From: Phlebopus portentosus
Lineage: Eukaryota; Basidiomycota; Agaricomycetes; Boletales; Boletinellaceae
Length of the DNA: 64,000 nucleotides
Assembly (NCBI GenBank): GCA_037892935.1
Contig: JAYXKI010000011.1
Location: forward strand, 186,001 to 250,000
Reading direction: 5' to 3'
The notes under the pieces are model-generated. The model made no database searches. It was not told the origin of the DNA and was given only the letters and a program-made list of their open reading frames with translations. Position 1 is the stretch's first letter; each line of letters begins with the position of its first letter. Shown here in pieces: positions 34,753 through 46,297 of this stretch. The position numbers were made by a program, and so were the translations under genes.

Positions 34753-37289
34753 ATGACTGACGCCGGCGTCGTTGTGGACGGCGCCGGACTGGCTCTACGC
34801 GTTATTCAGACACATGGTGCGCGTGGCATTGGACTTGTCTCTCGCGCCAACTTCGCTATTGATTCAATCAAGAACATGTTCGTCTATTCATTTCCTGTTC
34901 GGTGTCGCAAATTTCCGCTGGCGCACCAAAAAAGCTTGTCTGACAGCGGGTACTGATCCGCCCATTCCTTTTCTGCCTGTGGACCCACCAATGGCAATAT
35001 TTATTCAGATTTTTCATCAAATACTATGTTCTTGCATCCATTAGTCGGTCTTTATTATATCTCATTCTAATGCCTCTTGTTCATTGAAGCTTTTCGCAGC
35101 ACTTCTGTATTTCGATCATGTAACTACTCTACCGCTCGAAGTTCGGCGAATATGGTGCGCCCGTTTTACGGGTGCAACCTTCCTCTTCCTCCTCAACCGT
35201 TACATACCATTCTTCGGCTATATACCGGTCGTGTTTGGTATGTTTAATCCACCGTGGACCATCACTGTAAGTTTTTCTATATCCTTTCATGAGCAGAGAC
35301 TGATAGACTTCTTCAGCAGTGAGATTAACTCAGTATACGAGAAGAATGGATGTTTATTTACGTCCTCGAAGATGCAAAAAATTCGCTCCGTTTGTTGGCA
35401 TTCTGAGCTTGATCAGCAACATCATTTCAGCGAGTAAGTAGACCAGAGTACGTACTTTCGATGAGTCACTTGAACAACTTTCTGCCGATATCCCAGTCAT
35501 TTTAATTCTACGCACGTATGCACTATACGAGCGTGCAACATGGGTGCTCATCGTCACTGGAATATTTGGTGCTGCATCTGTGGCAGTAGGAGCGGTACGT
35601 TCAATCAGAAAATAGATCAGTATCTATTCAGTTCAAAGATTTATCGTCATGGACGTAGTGGTCAGTGAACTCCGTGGATGGCGAGCTCTTCAACTTCCAG
35701 CCGATTGTCGTCTGCGTACCTATGCTCATTCAGTGCGTCACTCATCAGACCTGTTGACTGTAATCTTACGTGCCATATCATTCCGTTGTGTCCCAATCAG
35801 CGATCAAGGTGCGTATTATGGTATGCGGTTCTGGAATGCGTTTCACAAGGGGTTCAACAGGATTGAAGTTCGCCTGGATTACGACATTCTGCTTTGATTT
35901 TGTTGTGTTTGGTCTCACGATAGTGAGAACTTACCGATATATGAAGGCACAGTCTAGACTGCATATGGAGTCTCGTTTGACTGTGCTCCTGATGCGAGAT
36001 GGTATGTCTCCTTTTATTGGATGTTTAATCATGGACAAGTAGACAGGAGGAAGCATATCTTTCTCGTATTGATCGTGTTCCTTCATATTCGCTACCCGAT
36101 AAAGATCTTTCTGACCATAATATATTCTTCCAGGTAGCATATACTTCCTGTGAGTCAACCTTCGCTGCGCTACTGAAAGTCTTCCAATCCGCGATGTTAC
36201 ATAGCGTTATGTCAATCGTCAATGCTGCAAATTACATCCTAGCTGCTGTAGGTTCTTCCATTCGTCGTCGGAATAATTGGCTGATGATCCTGTCGACAGA
36301 GAATCCAGAATTCTTTTTTCGCTTCAGCAACTGGAACTAATTCTATCCTCGCAAACGTGTAAGGCGCTCTATCGTCCTCCACTTTATCGATGCTCATGCC
36401 CCAAGCTTAATATCCTGTATTTAGTATTTCTGTGACGATGATTTCACGGCTTCTGCTCAATCTCCGTGAGGAAGCGATCGAGTACAATCGAGGGACTTCG
36501 AGTGGTGACGGTGTTCCGACGGTGCGGACACTCACGGACACAAACCTTGTCTTCACTTCGCGTATCTTTGGGAACCTGACTGCGGAGTTCGACTACGAAG
36601 AAGATACGCGGAGGTTTCGTACCCGTAGTGGGAGTGAGAATTATTATAGTTATGATTTTAGCGGAGAGGATTCGGATGAAGTGTACGAGCTTCAGTCGCG
36701 GAGCACTCGTACAGGTTATAGTGCACGTACCTTGTCTACCGATCCGGGTTCGTCCTCCGGCACAGGGACGATTGCAGGCTCGTCTTCCGGTTCGGGTTCG
36801 GGATCAGGATCGGGAACAACTTCCGATAAGGGCGTAGGTGGTCGAAAAGGTTACTCAAAGCTGACCTCCGCAACGGGAAGGCACCCACGAGGAGAGCCAC
36901 AGACCCCTGTGATAACGGTTGGGGAGAATCGACAACTGTGGCCACTAGAAGACCGCAGCCCTCACTTGCTCTCGCCTCTTTCCCCTAGCACAATGTCCTC
37001 ACTGCCGCCGACACTAAGGACATCCAAACACTCCCCTCATCCACCACCCACCGCGTCACCGAGCGATTACAGGGAGGTCGAAGAGCACGAAGGATTCACT
37101 CGGAAGGATATTGGCGCGGATCGGGACAGCAGCAACTTACGGCGGCAGGCACAGTCGCCTGTACTTGGCAATGAAGAGGCTATAGAGTTGTCAAACCTTG
37201 AACGCCGTCCGAGGGACGAAAGCGGCCGCGAATACCATTTATTCCCCAACCACTATCGGAGACCGCCGCATTCGACCCCGGAATCCTGA
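34753..37289 (+). CDS. DUF6533 multipass membrane protein with long disordered tail
   Basis: The ATG at 34753 starts exon 1 (to 34877), joined in phase to FFIKYYVLAS (from 35009) and then to LLYFDHVTTLPLEVRRIW, the signature of DUF6533, a family expanded in Agaricomycetes. Further exons give FLFLLNRYIPFFGY, LILRTYALYERATWVLIV, WITTFCFDFVVFGLTIVRTY and SVTMISRLLLNLRE, about seven helices. The last exon continues into a cytoplasmic tail of about 270 residues with a Ser-Gly repeat (GSSSGSGSGSGSGTT), Pro/Ser-rich text and the end PPHSTPES. Seven helices suggest a receptor-like topology, but no ligand or partner is known. Exons near 35590-35890 are less certain than the rest. Confidence 0.78.
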
Positions 37290-38376
37290 GCTCTTGAAGC
37301 AAAAGGGATTCTGCCCCTATATGCCTTGTTCTACATTTGCCCATCCAAGAAGTGCGATTCATACTCCGCGCCGAGGATTGTGCCTCGAAGCATCGGGCTC
37401 AATGAATTGAGCTTCTCGTGGTTGTCTGCCGCATTCACAGCTTCATTGCCCGAAGCAGTCGCTTTCCCCTTCCTCTTGTATCCATATCCGCTTGCAAGAC
37501 GATGCCACATGGGACGTTGTAGTTGTCCGCTCTTCGTCACTAAGATTCACTGCCGTTGAACTCGAACGACACCTCCACATCTCGGTTACGATTTTCACGA
37601 AGCCCCTTCTTTCTTGGACACATTCCTGACTACGACTATGTATAGACTGATTGCTTAGCTTGCTTGAGTTTAGTTTACTGTACTCGAGGAGACGCTAAAA
37701 CTTCATTAGGGTGCAATCATAGAACATTCTTACAGAGAAGTAATGTAGTCCACATGTCCCACCTTAACTGAGATTAGACCTCGCTATCGATGGAGCTTAA
37801 ACATCGGGCGATCATAGTCTTATTGTGGCTATCCATTCAAGTCAAGACTGCTTCGGGTGTGCTTCTTATGAGTTATGAAAGGAAAGGATGGAAACCTGTC
37901 AAACGTTGCCAATGGCCTCTATTCGGAAAACGATTATACAGAATTTTGCTTAACTTCCACTACATTGATTGATACACATACAACAGGATTGTTTCTATAC
38001 GCCCATTTAATTTTTTTCTTTGGATCGTCCAGCGATTAAAAGTGAAGGATCGAGTCAAACCAGCCAATAGATTCCGGTCAGTTCCAAAGAAGCGCTTGAA
38101 GGAGGGTGAGTAGTCAGGTTTCTGAAGGGAAGGATGAAAGAGCGTGAAATAGTCTGAATCAAAGGATTCTTGATGAGGAAGGACAGATTGTGACGGTCCA
38201 ATAAGAGACCATCCAAAGACACGTACAGGGTAAATGGAAATAAGGTGGAGGCGAGTAAAATTTTGTATGAGCTGGCGGACTGCTGGGACGACCGAACTGA
38301 GGCGCCTGTGGGCAAACCGAATGGTCTGTGTACCCCTACATACGCGACACGAGCTTCCGAGATTAGAATTGAAGAA
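37290..38376. other. Convergent spacer
   Basis: Between the stop of the DUF6533 gene and the stop of the RRM gene. No coding sequence is supported; it should hold both 3' UTRs. Confidence 0.45.
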
Positions 38377-39997
38377 TTACTTTTGCTTCGATGAGTTTGC
38401 GCAGGCCAGCAGGACGGAGCCAACTCCAGGTATCGTTACATTCGCGTGAGTGCGGCACACCTACAATAGCCGAGGCACGTGTCAGCGGAGTTGATCGGAC
38501 ACGAGCGCAGTGAGAACCCGTTGAGTTGAAATACAAATGGCAAAAGCGGAGGAAACGGAGGATGAGTAAGTCAAACGGAACGTAACGAAAAAGGTCGCGA
38601 GGGCAACAACGTAAAATTGGAATAAACTCACTCTGTCTGCCATTGCACGATTGCGGAAGTGAACGTGAACTTCGCCATGCTTTTGGGATATACGATCAAC
38701 GGCGCCGAATACCTAGAAGAGATTAATTAAGGATGGGTGTAAATAAATTTTGGAGAAGATGTGGCCGGCTATTTTCTTCGGAGGCACGTTTCAAGGTTCC
38801 GCATCGAATGGTAACTCACCTCACACCAATTCCTTATGCTCTGAACCGAGGACTCATTGAGTGCTTCTGCCCCCTTGATTACGAGCCGCTTTCTGTTCCC
38901 AATTCGGGAAGGCAGTCGGACGAGTTTCATAATATCGAACTTTGCGAAGCTCATTCCAAGACCTAACCGCGAAGGCGAACGAGGAAGCCGTTTCCATGGT
39001 GTGTTTGGATGCGACCGAGAAAGAGGGGTAAGTGGCGGGATGTCGTCTTGTGCAGCTGTCGAGAGAGACCATCGCGAATAAGTTGCATTTCGCAGCTGCG
39101 AACCTTCTCGCGCAAAAGGGTCACATAGTACGTTGTATGGCGAATGATTTACGCTAAGCGGATGCGAATGCTTGTCCGCCTTTGCCTGCGTGAATCCTGA
39201 AGCGGTCGGCGTGCTCGGGGCCGAGAAGGATTTGTTGAAGCTCGGATGCAGCAAGACATGATCTTGTACTGTGCCCAATGACTTCGATGACGGTTTTAAA
39301 GGCGGCGGCCGGTGGAAATTCGCCTCAGATCGCACTGCCTTTAATGAGGGTGGGGGTTGTCCGAGGGGCAGTGAAGATGACCTAGTACGAACGGATGAAG
39401 TGAGGTGAGGAAACGGGATAGGTGCCTCAACAAAGGCTTCAGATATTGGGGATTGAGGAACATCCGCAAAAGGCCTATGTGGTGCCGGAAATGATGTCGG
39501 AGTTTTCGGTTCTAGAGTTGCAGTAGATGACGTTGAGGGAATAGATGTTTTGAGGCGCAATGGCGGAGTCGGCGGAATATGTAGAAACTGTTCATTTGAT
39601 TCTAATACCTTGCGCAGCGCACGAGCGGCGCCGAATGGCTTTCGTATAGCATCCTCGTCATCAGATTCTTCCACAGGTGGAGGAGGTAACGGCTGCTTAA
39701 TGCGGGAGTTAAGAAATGCGACGCCGGGTGATAGTTGCTGGATTGCATTACCTTGCAAAACCTACTCTCGGATTCCTCGGACTGCTCGTACCAGTCGCGC
39801 ATTTCATCAAGCAAAGCGCGCATAGAGCCTTCATTTTCATCTTCTCTTGTAAGCCCATCCAGAATTTTGGGTGCGTACGCTGTTGCTTCAGGCATCGGAG
39901 GACGATAAAACAGGTCTTCGTACGAAGGGAACGCGTTCCTCTCTGTCCAAGTGACCGAATGCGATGAGGAGGATGATTGAGATCCGGAACGCTTCAT
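38377..39997 (-). CDS. Disordered protein with C-terminal RRM-like domain
   Basis: The ATG at 39997 begins MKRSGSQSSSSSHS. A short intron near 39762-39707 joins FCK to QPLPPPPVEESDDED, and a long Ser/Pro-rich segment of about 280 residues follows. The end folds: RKRLVIKGAEAL (RNP2-like strand), SIRNWCE, then across an intron at 38819-38711 VFGAVDRISQ and GEVHVHFRNRAMADR (RNP1-like strand), and after another intron VCRTHANVTIPGVGSVLL with stop TAA at 38377-38379. This is an RRM by strand order and hydrophobic pattern, though the aromatic RNP1 residues are weak, so RNA binding is uncertain. Comparable proteins occur in other Agaricomycetes, mostly uncharacterised. Confidence 0.7.
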
Positions 39998-42879
39998 GGC
40001 GTTGCTAATATGATACGATACACAGTGCTACAAAGGATCGACGATAGTTGTATGTGAAGTTGTGAGCGAGCTCGGGGACTGGGGACGACGGGAGGATCAG
40101 AAAGCGGCTGGCGTAAATTTTGCTGGTCCTTATAAACATCTGTGTGTCCAATCAACTAATCGCTTTTGGGGGCGATCTGACCCTGCGAGAAGAAGAGCTT
40201 CGAAGACGCAGAGCAGGATTCCATTTTCATCAAGCCCCGTGTATGGGAAAACGCCAATGAGGAAAAGGCGATCAAACAGCATTCATTTCGGTCTTCAGCC
40301 CATAGAACTTGGAAGCGTATATGCTAATTTCCACCGTGCGGCGTACTCGGGCCCCGTGCCGTTACGGAATGTATACCTGCGGCGTTGAAAGCGTGTAAAA
40401 TTGCCTACATGTTTGTTTAGTTTACACTTGAGCTGGCTCTGATGGTGGCGAGCTTACCCTTGTGCTTCTTTGACAAACCACATAGTGAATTCATGCATAA
40501 CATGGACGGCGTGCTGTGCAAAATGTTGGGGTCGATTTAAAAGTCTAATCAACAGTACGCTTAACATACATACGTGTCCCCGCTGATCGGCACACATCGG
40601 CTCAGCATATCTTCGTGATCTTGAGGATCCTCTAGTCGCCAAGCCGTGAAGTAGTGATTCTTTTTCAGCTATGGTAAGTTCATGCTGTGGGTTTGCATGG
40701 ACAAAATCAGTATGCGCCGCCGAAAAGGGCTAAAAGAGAGGGCAAAATCGGGTTAGAAGACCTGCCGGGAAATGTATTTATTGGGACTTTACAGCGCGGA
40801 CCTTTTCGTGCCACATTTGGTATAGGCGATCAACCCGAGCAGAAACTGCAATACTTCATTCTCCCTTCAAGCTCCGCAAGAGGGAGTTAACCTACAATCG
40901 CCATGCACTACGATTCTTGTTGTCGGCTGACTTTAAGACCGCACAACCTTAGAAACGAGGAAACGTCCGGAGCAAAGTCCCGTCTAGCACGGAAGAGAAG
41001 TTAAAAAGAAGAATTTTTTTGTCATAATGGTCCAAAGAACCAGTGTCTCAATTCCGTCGCTTAAGCCTGGGGGACCCTAGCTTGAGAAAAATCTAGACAT
41101 AATTCGCGCTTGTCTTCGCGAGGAACTCAAAACCGTGTCTAGCTTGCGATTCGAATAATTCCCAGATTATACACCAGCATTGAAGCACAGACCATCGAAT
41201 CCCTCTAACATCAACGAAAGAGTGGTAATTAGACACAGAACAGCAAATTCATGAAGAACAAATTTGCTTCCCCGTCATTGAGCGCGGTTCTACTCCACAT
41301 AAGAACCATTCGCACGAAATGCCGATACAGAATGCGCCCGATTGTTTCACTTAGTTGAATTAATGGCGATGCGACCGCCAATCGACACTTCCTTCATATC
41401 GATGCAGACTCCTACACGAGGAGCCAGCACATGATAATCATTATTTTCAAAAGGCGTTGGCGTATGCACAACTAGAGGAACTCACTGTACAAGATCCGGA
41501 AAGATAAACAAAACCTTTGCATTTCTCGTGACGGCGAACTTGACAGCATGTAGAGTTCTTTGACTGCTTCTACATCATGGACATGGGGAGTAAATCAGTT
41601 AAATTGGCTAAGTAAGAAGATGCAATGACGCATGCGAACATGCGAAGTGTTAAGACTCGCGCACCAGAAGGTACTCCTCTAAGGATCCGTTGTCAAAGCA
41701 CGGCCGAACTATGTCACATATTATCTACCTCCGACGCTTGACTGTATTACATCCGATTACCGCAAGGCTTATATCGCCTTGAGCTGCGGCGGAAGTTCCA
41801 GACTGCGATCTTGGATCTGTATATGGTCGAGTCTTTTCGAGGCTCGAGGCTCAGCAATACCATATACACTTCTAGATCAAGTCAATTAGATTGAAGACCC
41901 CGGTTGGCGATGAATTTCGTATGGTATGACTAGCCCTATCTGAGACAATCAAGAGTAAAAATCACCGAAAGTATGCGTCGCACTGTTCAATGCACTTCAC
42001 ACCGTAAGTCACCGAATCGACATAAAGTAGAGATAGGCATCGTACTAAGTCTTTGGCAGAATGGAAGCCTCAGCGAGTCGCCTCGGCCAACCATGTGCAT
42101 AATGGAAGTCACAGTCGTGCATCTAGGATGGGCGTAGCGCGCTCCACGTATGCAGTGGTACCCTCAGAGGACGAGCTGTCTCTGCCGTCTTCCTGTATTC
42201 ATAGTCTAAAGGTTGATTGCAATCAGTCCGTGTCAATAGCCGACAATTGAAAGCGCCGACGTGATTTAGCACTGTCAATACCGCGATCGACAGATTGACG
42301 CAGGGCAAGTTACCGACAGTCCCCACATTTGACGGAGCTTCTATGTACACCTCATACCAGCTATTGTCCCATCACTTTCGTGACCAGTTAACAAATCCGA
42401 TTTCATGGAGATTCCGAGGCGAATGATGCCCCAATCTTTCTTTCCAAGTAAAGGATGCTGCATGTGAGGTAATCACGATTCATCGGCCAGGATCGAGTTC
42501 GTTGAAAGGGAAAAGAACGACGACGCTCGAGTCGAGGTGTCCGAAAACTTAGTGAGAGGTATGGGCGCTGAAATTTCGGAATTGTTATCGCTCCCGACGT
42601 GATGCAATATTCACAAACGTCTCGAACTGACTTGACATATGTATGCTGTATGCATAGTATTGTGCGTACTGAGTGTCATGTCGCCATTTTCCATGCCCTT
42701 CTGTGCATTTCCTAGGTGGATCCTATTGTCTGCCAGGATGATTGTCGTAAAGTTCGCTTCGTAGTCATCTGATCAGCACGCAAGATGGCCCAGTTCGCTG
42801 GCAGTCATGAGCTCTCAAATCTTCGAGACTAAGCAGACATGAGTTTCATAGACGTCGGTTGTCGCGGTGAAAGTGGACG
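39998..42879. other. Gene desert of about 2.9 kb
   Basis: No supported gene on either strand. Open frames stay below about 110 codons and do not extend by splicing. Its first part should hold the promoter of the RRM gene. Confidence 0.4.
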
Positions 42880-44788
42880 TCAAGCCGCGCCGTTCCCTTT
42901 GGCGATAAAGAGAAATCGGTCATCCTGAACTTCATCGTTCTTCGAGATCCTCAACAGCAACTTCACGACACTGACGGTGCGTGAGCAGCAAAGTGCAGAG
43001 CAGATGTTGAAGTCGGAGAACGGAGCCAAGACCAAGGGAACGCAAGACCACATGACAAACACATTTGGTATCCAATACTCACGCTTCGAAGTATCTTTCA
43101 AAATAAAATTCAAACCGCGTCCGCCCAATGTAACCCCAAACGTTGAGAAAAAAGTATCCATTTCTACGTTCTTTTGAATTTTGGCCTACCTGATACTTAT
43201 GCAGGAAAGAGCCCTAAAATACGTAATGTTCTTTACAGTTTCTCCGAGGCTGAGCTGCCAACTCCGTTCCAAGACGTGTCTTTAGGATAGGTCAGCTTCT
43301 ACGTCTTTCCTATTCCTTTGTTCCTGACTAGACAATTTGAATTGTGCTGCATGCAGCAAAAACAGAAGAAATAGTTCTTTCACTTCGTGCTATTGTCTCT
43401 TTTCAGTACACTGGAATGATTGATCCATTGTTAGGATCTAGCAAGTAGTCTGCGCCACTCGAAGATCTTCCGCGTCGTGCAAGACAGACCTGCACAACCG
43501 TCTGCCGTCTCGGAGCATAGAACCCAGTCTAGAGTTCCGCATAGCTCCTCGGACAACTGCAATGTAAACGCAGAAAGGTCCTAGATTGGTATGCTGAAGA
43601 ACATAGAAGATCCTGGAGGCTGCTTCTCCGCTCGCCATCCAATTCCTGAATTTTATCTAGATAAGTTAGGGTTTGACAAGTCAACCGAGTTACTTATACA
43701 GTCGCAGCTCCTGGTGTGAGGCAAGTTTCAAGTCGTACGTACCCTATACAAAATGTAGTTCACCGAGCTCGACGCCCCTATCAAACTAGGAAAAGAACGT
43801 CTTTGAAGAAGTACCGGAACAGGCGGCATGTAATCGAAAGGGAGAAAAGTCACACTTGAAGCTACGCGGTCAACGTGATTATCCGCGGGGTCCTGCAAAG
43901 TCTTGGGAACGAGGAAGAAATCGCAATTCAGTTCAGAAGCTGAGCGCTCGGAGGAGTTGACGCAACACATCTTATCCACAGCGAAGGACAGAGTTTCTCG
44001 CCACCTGAACAAGTCAGCACGATACTTCGCGGGAGAATTTGAAAGAAGGCTACGTTCCGGGAAACTGCGCGCGAACGACGTAAGTCTTGGTCCGTATCCC
44101 CGCGGTTTCGTGGGTGAACGACATCATCCGCTGTTCTCGTTGTCGTAAATACCTGACGGCAGGGACATCTTACAAGCATCGCGTTTCCGCAGAAGGTCCA
44201 GAACAGGCCTCAAGACGATGCCGAGCTTCTTGGGAAACCGCGAATGTATTATCTGTGAGAGTTTAATAATTATATCTATAGGAAGAGGAATACTCACTAT
44301 GTCCATTTCGCGGCAGAAGAGAAATCTGGTGGTCTGCACCAGGCTCTCGTCCCTTTCGGCGTGCTGTGCCCAGATGAAGAAAGCCCCATACTTCATCACA
44401 AGCAAGATCATCTGAACAGAATGGGCGAGTGTATCTTGACCTCTCTGTAGTTCGGTTCAGCTGAGTCTACTGTCGCAGTGAGGAAGTTATTAGCTTCCTT
44501 TCCTAACCTCTCACGCTATGCTGGCTGAGGCCAGCGTTATTTTGGGTGTGTCAGATGGTCGCGGATATAGAAGACAAGCTAACGAAACCGCCGCTTGTAT
44601 GAAATCCACATCGGCAGTCTTCTTGGCAGGAAGGATTTCAGTGAAGCCAGAAAGATGTATAAGAAATCGTACCAAAATTCACGACTCGGAACACAAGTTT
44701 CATTGTCCTTCATTGAATGGTAACATGAAGGAATAAGCAGTACTAGTCCCCCAGATACTAGTCCAGGTATGAGATGAGGACCTTCCAT
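42880..44788 (-). CDS. Possible multi-exon gene, unrecognised
   Basis: Several minus-strand blocks look coding and are flanked by good splice signals, but I do not recognise the family. A block at 44411-44299 reads LLVMKYGAFFIWAQHAERDE and ends REMDI before a GTGAGT donor; after a 47-nt intron the next reads RFPKKLGIVLRPVLDLLRKRD before GTAAGA. Further down come LVPKTLQDPADNH and LPFDYMPPVPVLL (43900-43760), then EAASRIFYVLQHTN (43630-43560), and a hydrophobic block EYWIPNVFVMWSCVPLVL near 43070. I could not join all of them in one frame. It may be a decayed gene or a live gene whose exon plan I missed. Coordinates are the outer limits of the coding-like text. Confidence 0.3.
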
Positions 44789-45151
44789 TATCTCACCAAG
44801 TTCTTAAAGAGAAAGTCGTACCCGAATCGATACAGATTTGAAGTCAAACTGCTGTGCCAACTTCAGACAGCGGCAAACGATGGTATGACGGCGTGTGAAA
44901 CAAATTACTAAGCAAGCTTCAGGGCAAGCTTTTTTCAGTTGTGGTTTGATCTTTTCTCTTATCACTTGAGCCTTTATGTGGCGAACAATGAAGCTCAGAC
45001 AATCAGGTCTACTGAACAATGCAGCCTTCCATGGGGCCACCACAGCGCTCTTCATAAGGGCACGTCCAGCAATGATAGGCATCGCTTTCAGCTCTCTGGT
45101 CCTTTCTGCAAGACTATCCCCTGTTCTTGCTCACTCATCAATAGTCATCCG

Positions 45152-46036
45152 ATGCCTTCTGTCGGTCTGAACGAGCCAGAAGCACGTTACGATCGCCGAT
45201 CGAGGTCGGCCAGTTTAGGTTCCAGTCTAGGTATCGTGGTGAGCGAAAGCAGGGCCTCAGATGCACTCAACAAGCTTGAGAAATTTGTCGAGTACGACAG
45301 GAAATGGCGTCAGGTTCGCGATGGGACCCAAGTGCATCGACTCACCTTCGCAGACTTCCCGTGGCCTACCTTCAACGCGGTCGGGCCTGGCTCATTCCTC
45401 GAGGCGGTAGACAAGGAGACTATCCTGCTATTTCTGCTTGATCCGCTCAGGATTCGCGCACGTGACGTCAGCAAAGATGCCTTGCTACGCCACGAGAACA
45501 TGAACTGGGTAAAAGATGCTTTTATCCCGTGGGTCGTCGAAAGGGACGAGGATATCGTACGGGAAGCATACGCTATTATCATGCTTTATATCCATGGCGC
45601 CGAAGACGACGATGCTGAGATAAACGCTCACAAAGCAGAGTTTAAGAGACGTCTGAGCATCTACCCGCCTCCCGTGAGGCCTCTGGCCGACTTCTCCATT
45701 TCCAAGATATTTTCGCGTGAGATAGTCCCTGTCACGGACTATGTACCTCAGAGCAGCCCAAATTTTGCCCCGACGCCGTCTGGAAGCCCTACAGAACCGG
45801 ATTGTCTTCATGAGCAGATGACAAGCCAGGATTCACTTTTTTCGCGGACCGATACGATCATCTTCGATAGTACACCAAACTTGTCTCCACAGCCCGTCGT
45901 GAAGGAGGAACCCTTTGAGACAAGCAACCAAAACGAGGGCACTTATCAAGCGGTTGCGATGAGGCGATCTTCCCCTGTGCCTGTCGATGAAGACGCTGAC
46001 GATGACGGAGACATCATCCTGCCCATGTGTAATTAA
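45152..46036 (+). CDS. Divergent relative of the RWHPDK-motif protein, signature lost
   Basis: A single open exon from the ATG at 45152 encodes 294 residues. Residues 40-150 match the C-terminal half of the minus-strand gene at 5861-6720: FVEYDRKW against WQSYERAW, HRLTFADFPWP against PVTFADMPWP, a helix ending in a run of hydrophobics and Arg, then DALLRHENMNW where the other has TALLRWHPDK, and a V..E..IVREAY helix where it has V..E..SAVKDG. The RWHPDK signature is therefore replaced. The N-terminal coiled coil is absent; instead a Ser/Pro/Thr-rich acidic tail follows, with a possible SUMO-like site VVKEEP, ending ILPMCN. Such intronless relatives are common in Agaricomycetes; function unknown. 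Confidence 0.6.
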   Translation: MPSVGLNEPEARYDRRSRSASLGSSLGIVVSESRASDALNKLEKFVEYDRKWRQVRDGTQVHRLTFADFPWPTFNAVGPGSFLEAVDKETILLFLLDPLRIRARDVSKDALLRHENMNWVKDAFIPWVVERDEDIVREAYAIIMLYIHGAEDDDAEINAHKAEFKRRLSIYPPPVRPLADFSISKIFSREIVPVTDYVPQSSPNFAPTPSGSPTEPDCLHEQMTSQDSLFSRTDTIIFDSTPNLSPQPVVKEEPFETSNQNEGTYQAVAMRRSSPVPVDEDADDDGDIILPMCN

Positions 46037-46297
46037 GATCATGTCTCAACATTCCGGAGACGGAAGTCGCCGGCATATTTACAAGATCTCATCTCTCGTA
46101 CCCTTCCTTACGCTCTCGCTAATCTTCTTCAAAGTCCTGCATATCATCTAATTCAATTATACATTTCAACTCCTTGATAATTTACGAGCGGGAACTGAGA
46201 CGGTCGCGTTCGGCACCAAAGAATGAACTGAAGTCTTTCAAAAAGAATTTGGACACTCGAATAAAATTTGGATACCGATAACTTCAAGACCTATTCG

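Noticed and set aside
38055..38423. Minus-strand frame of 122 codons
   Set aside because: It overlaps the last exon of the RRM gene in another frame; the RRM frame continues a recognisable domain while this one does not.
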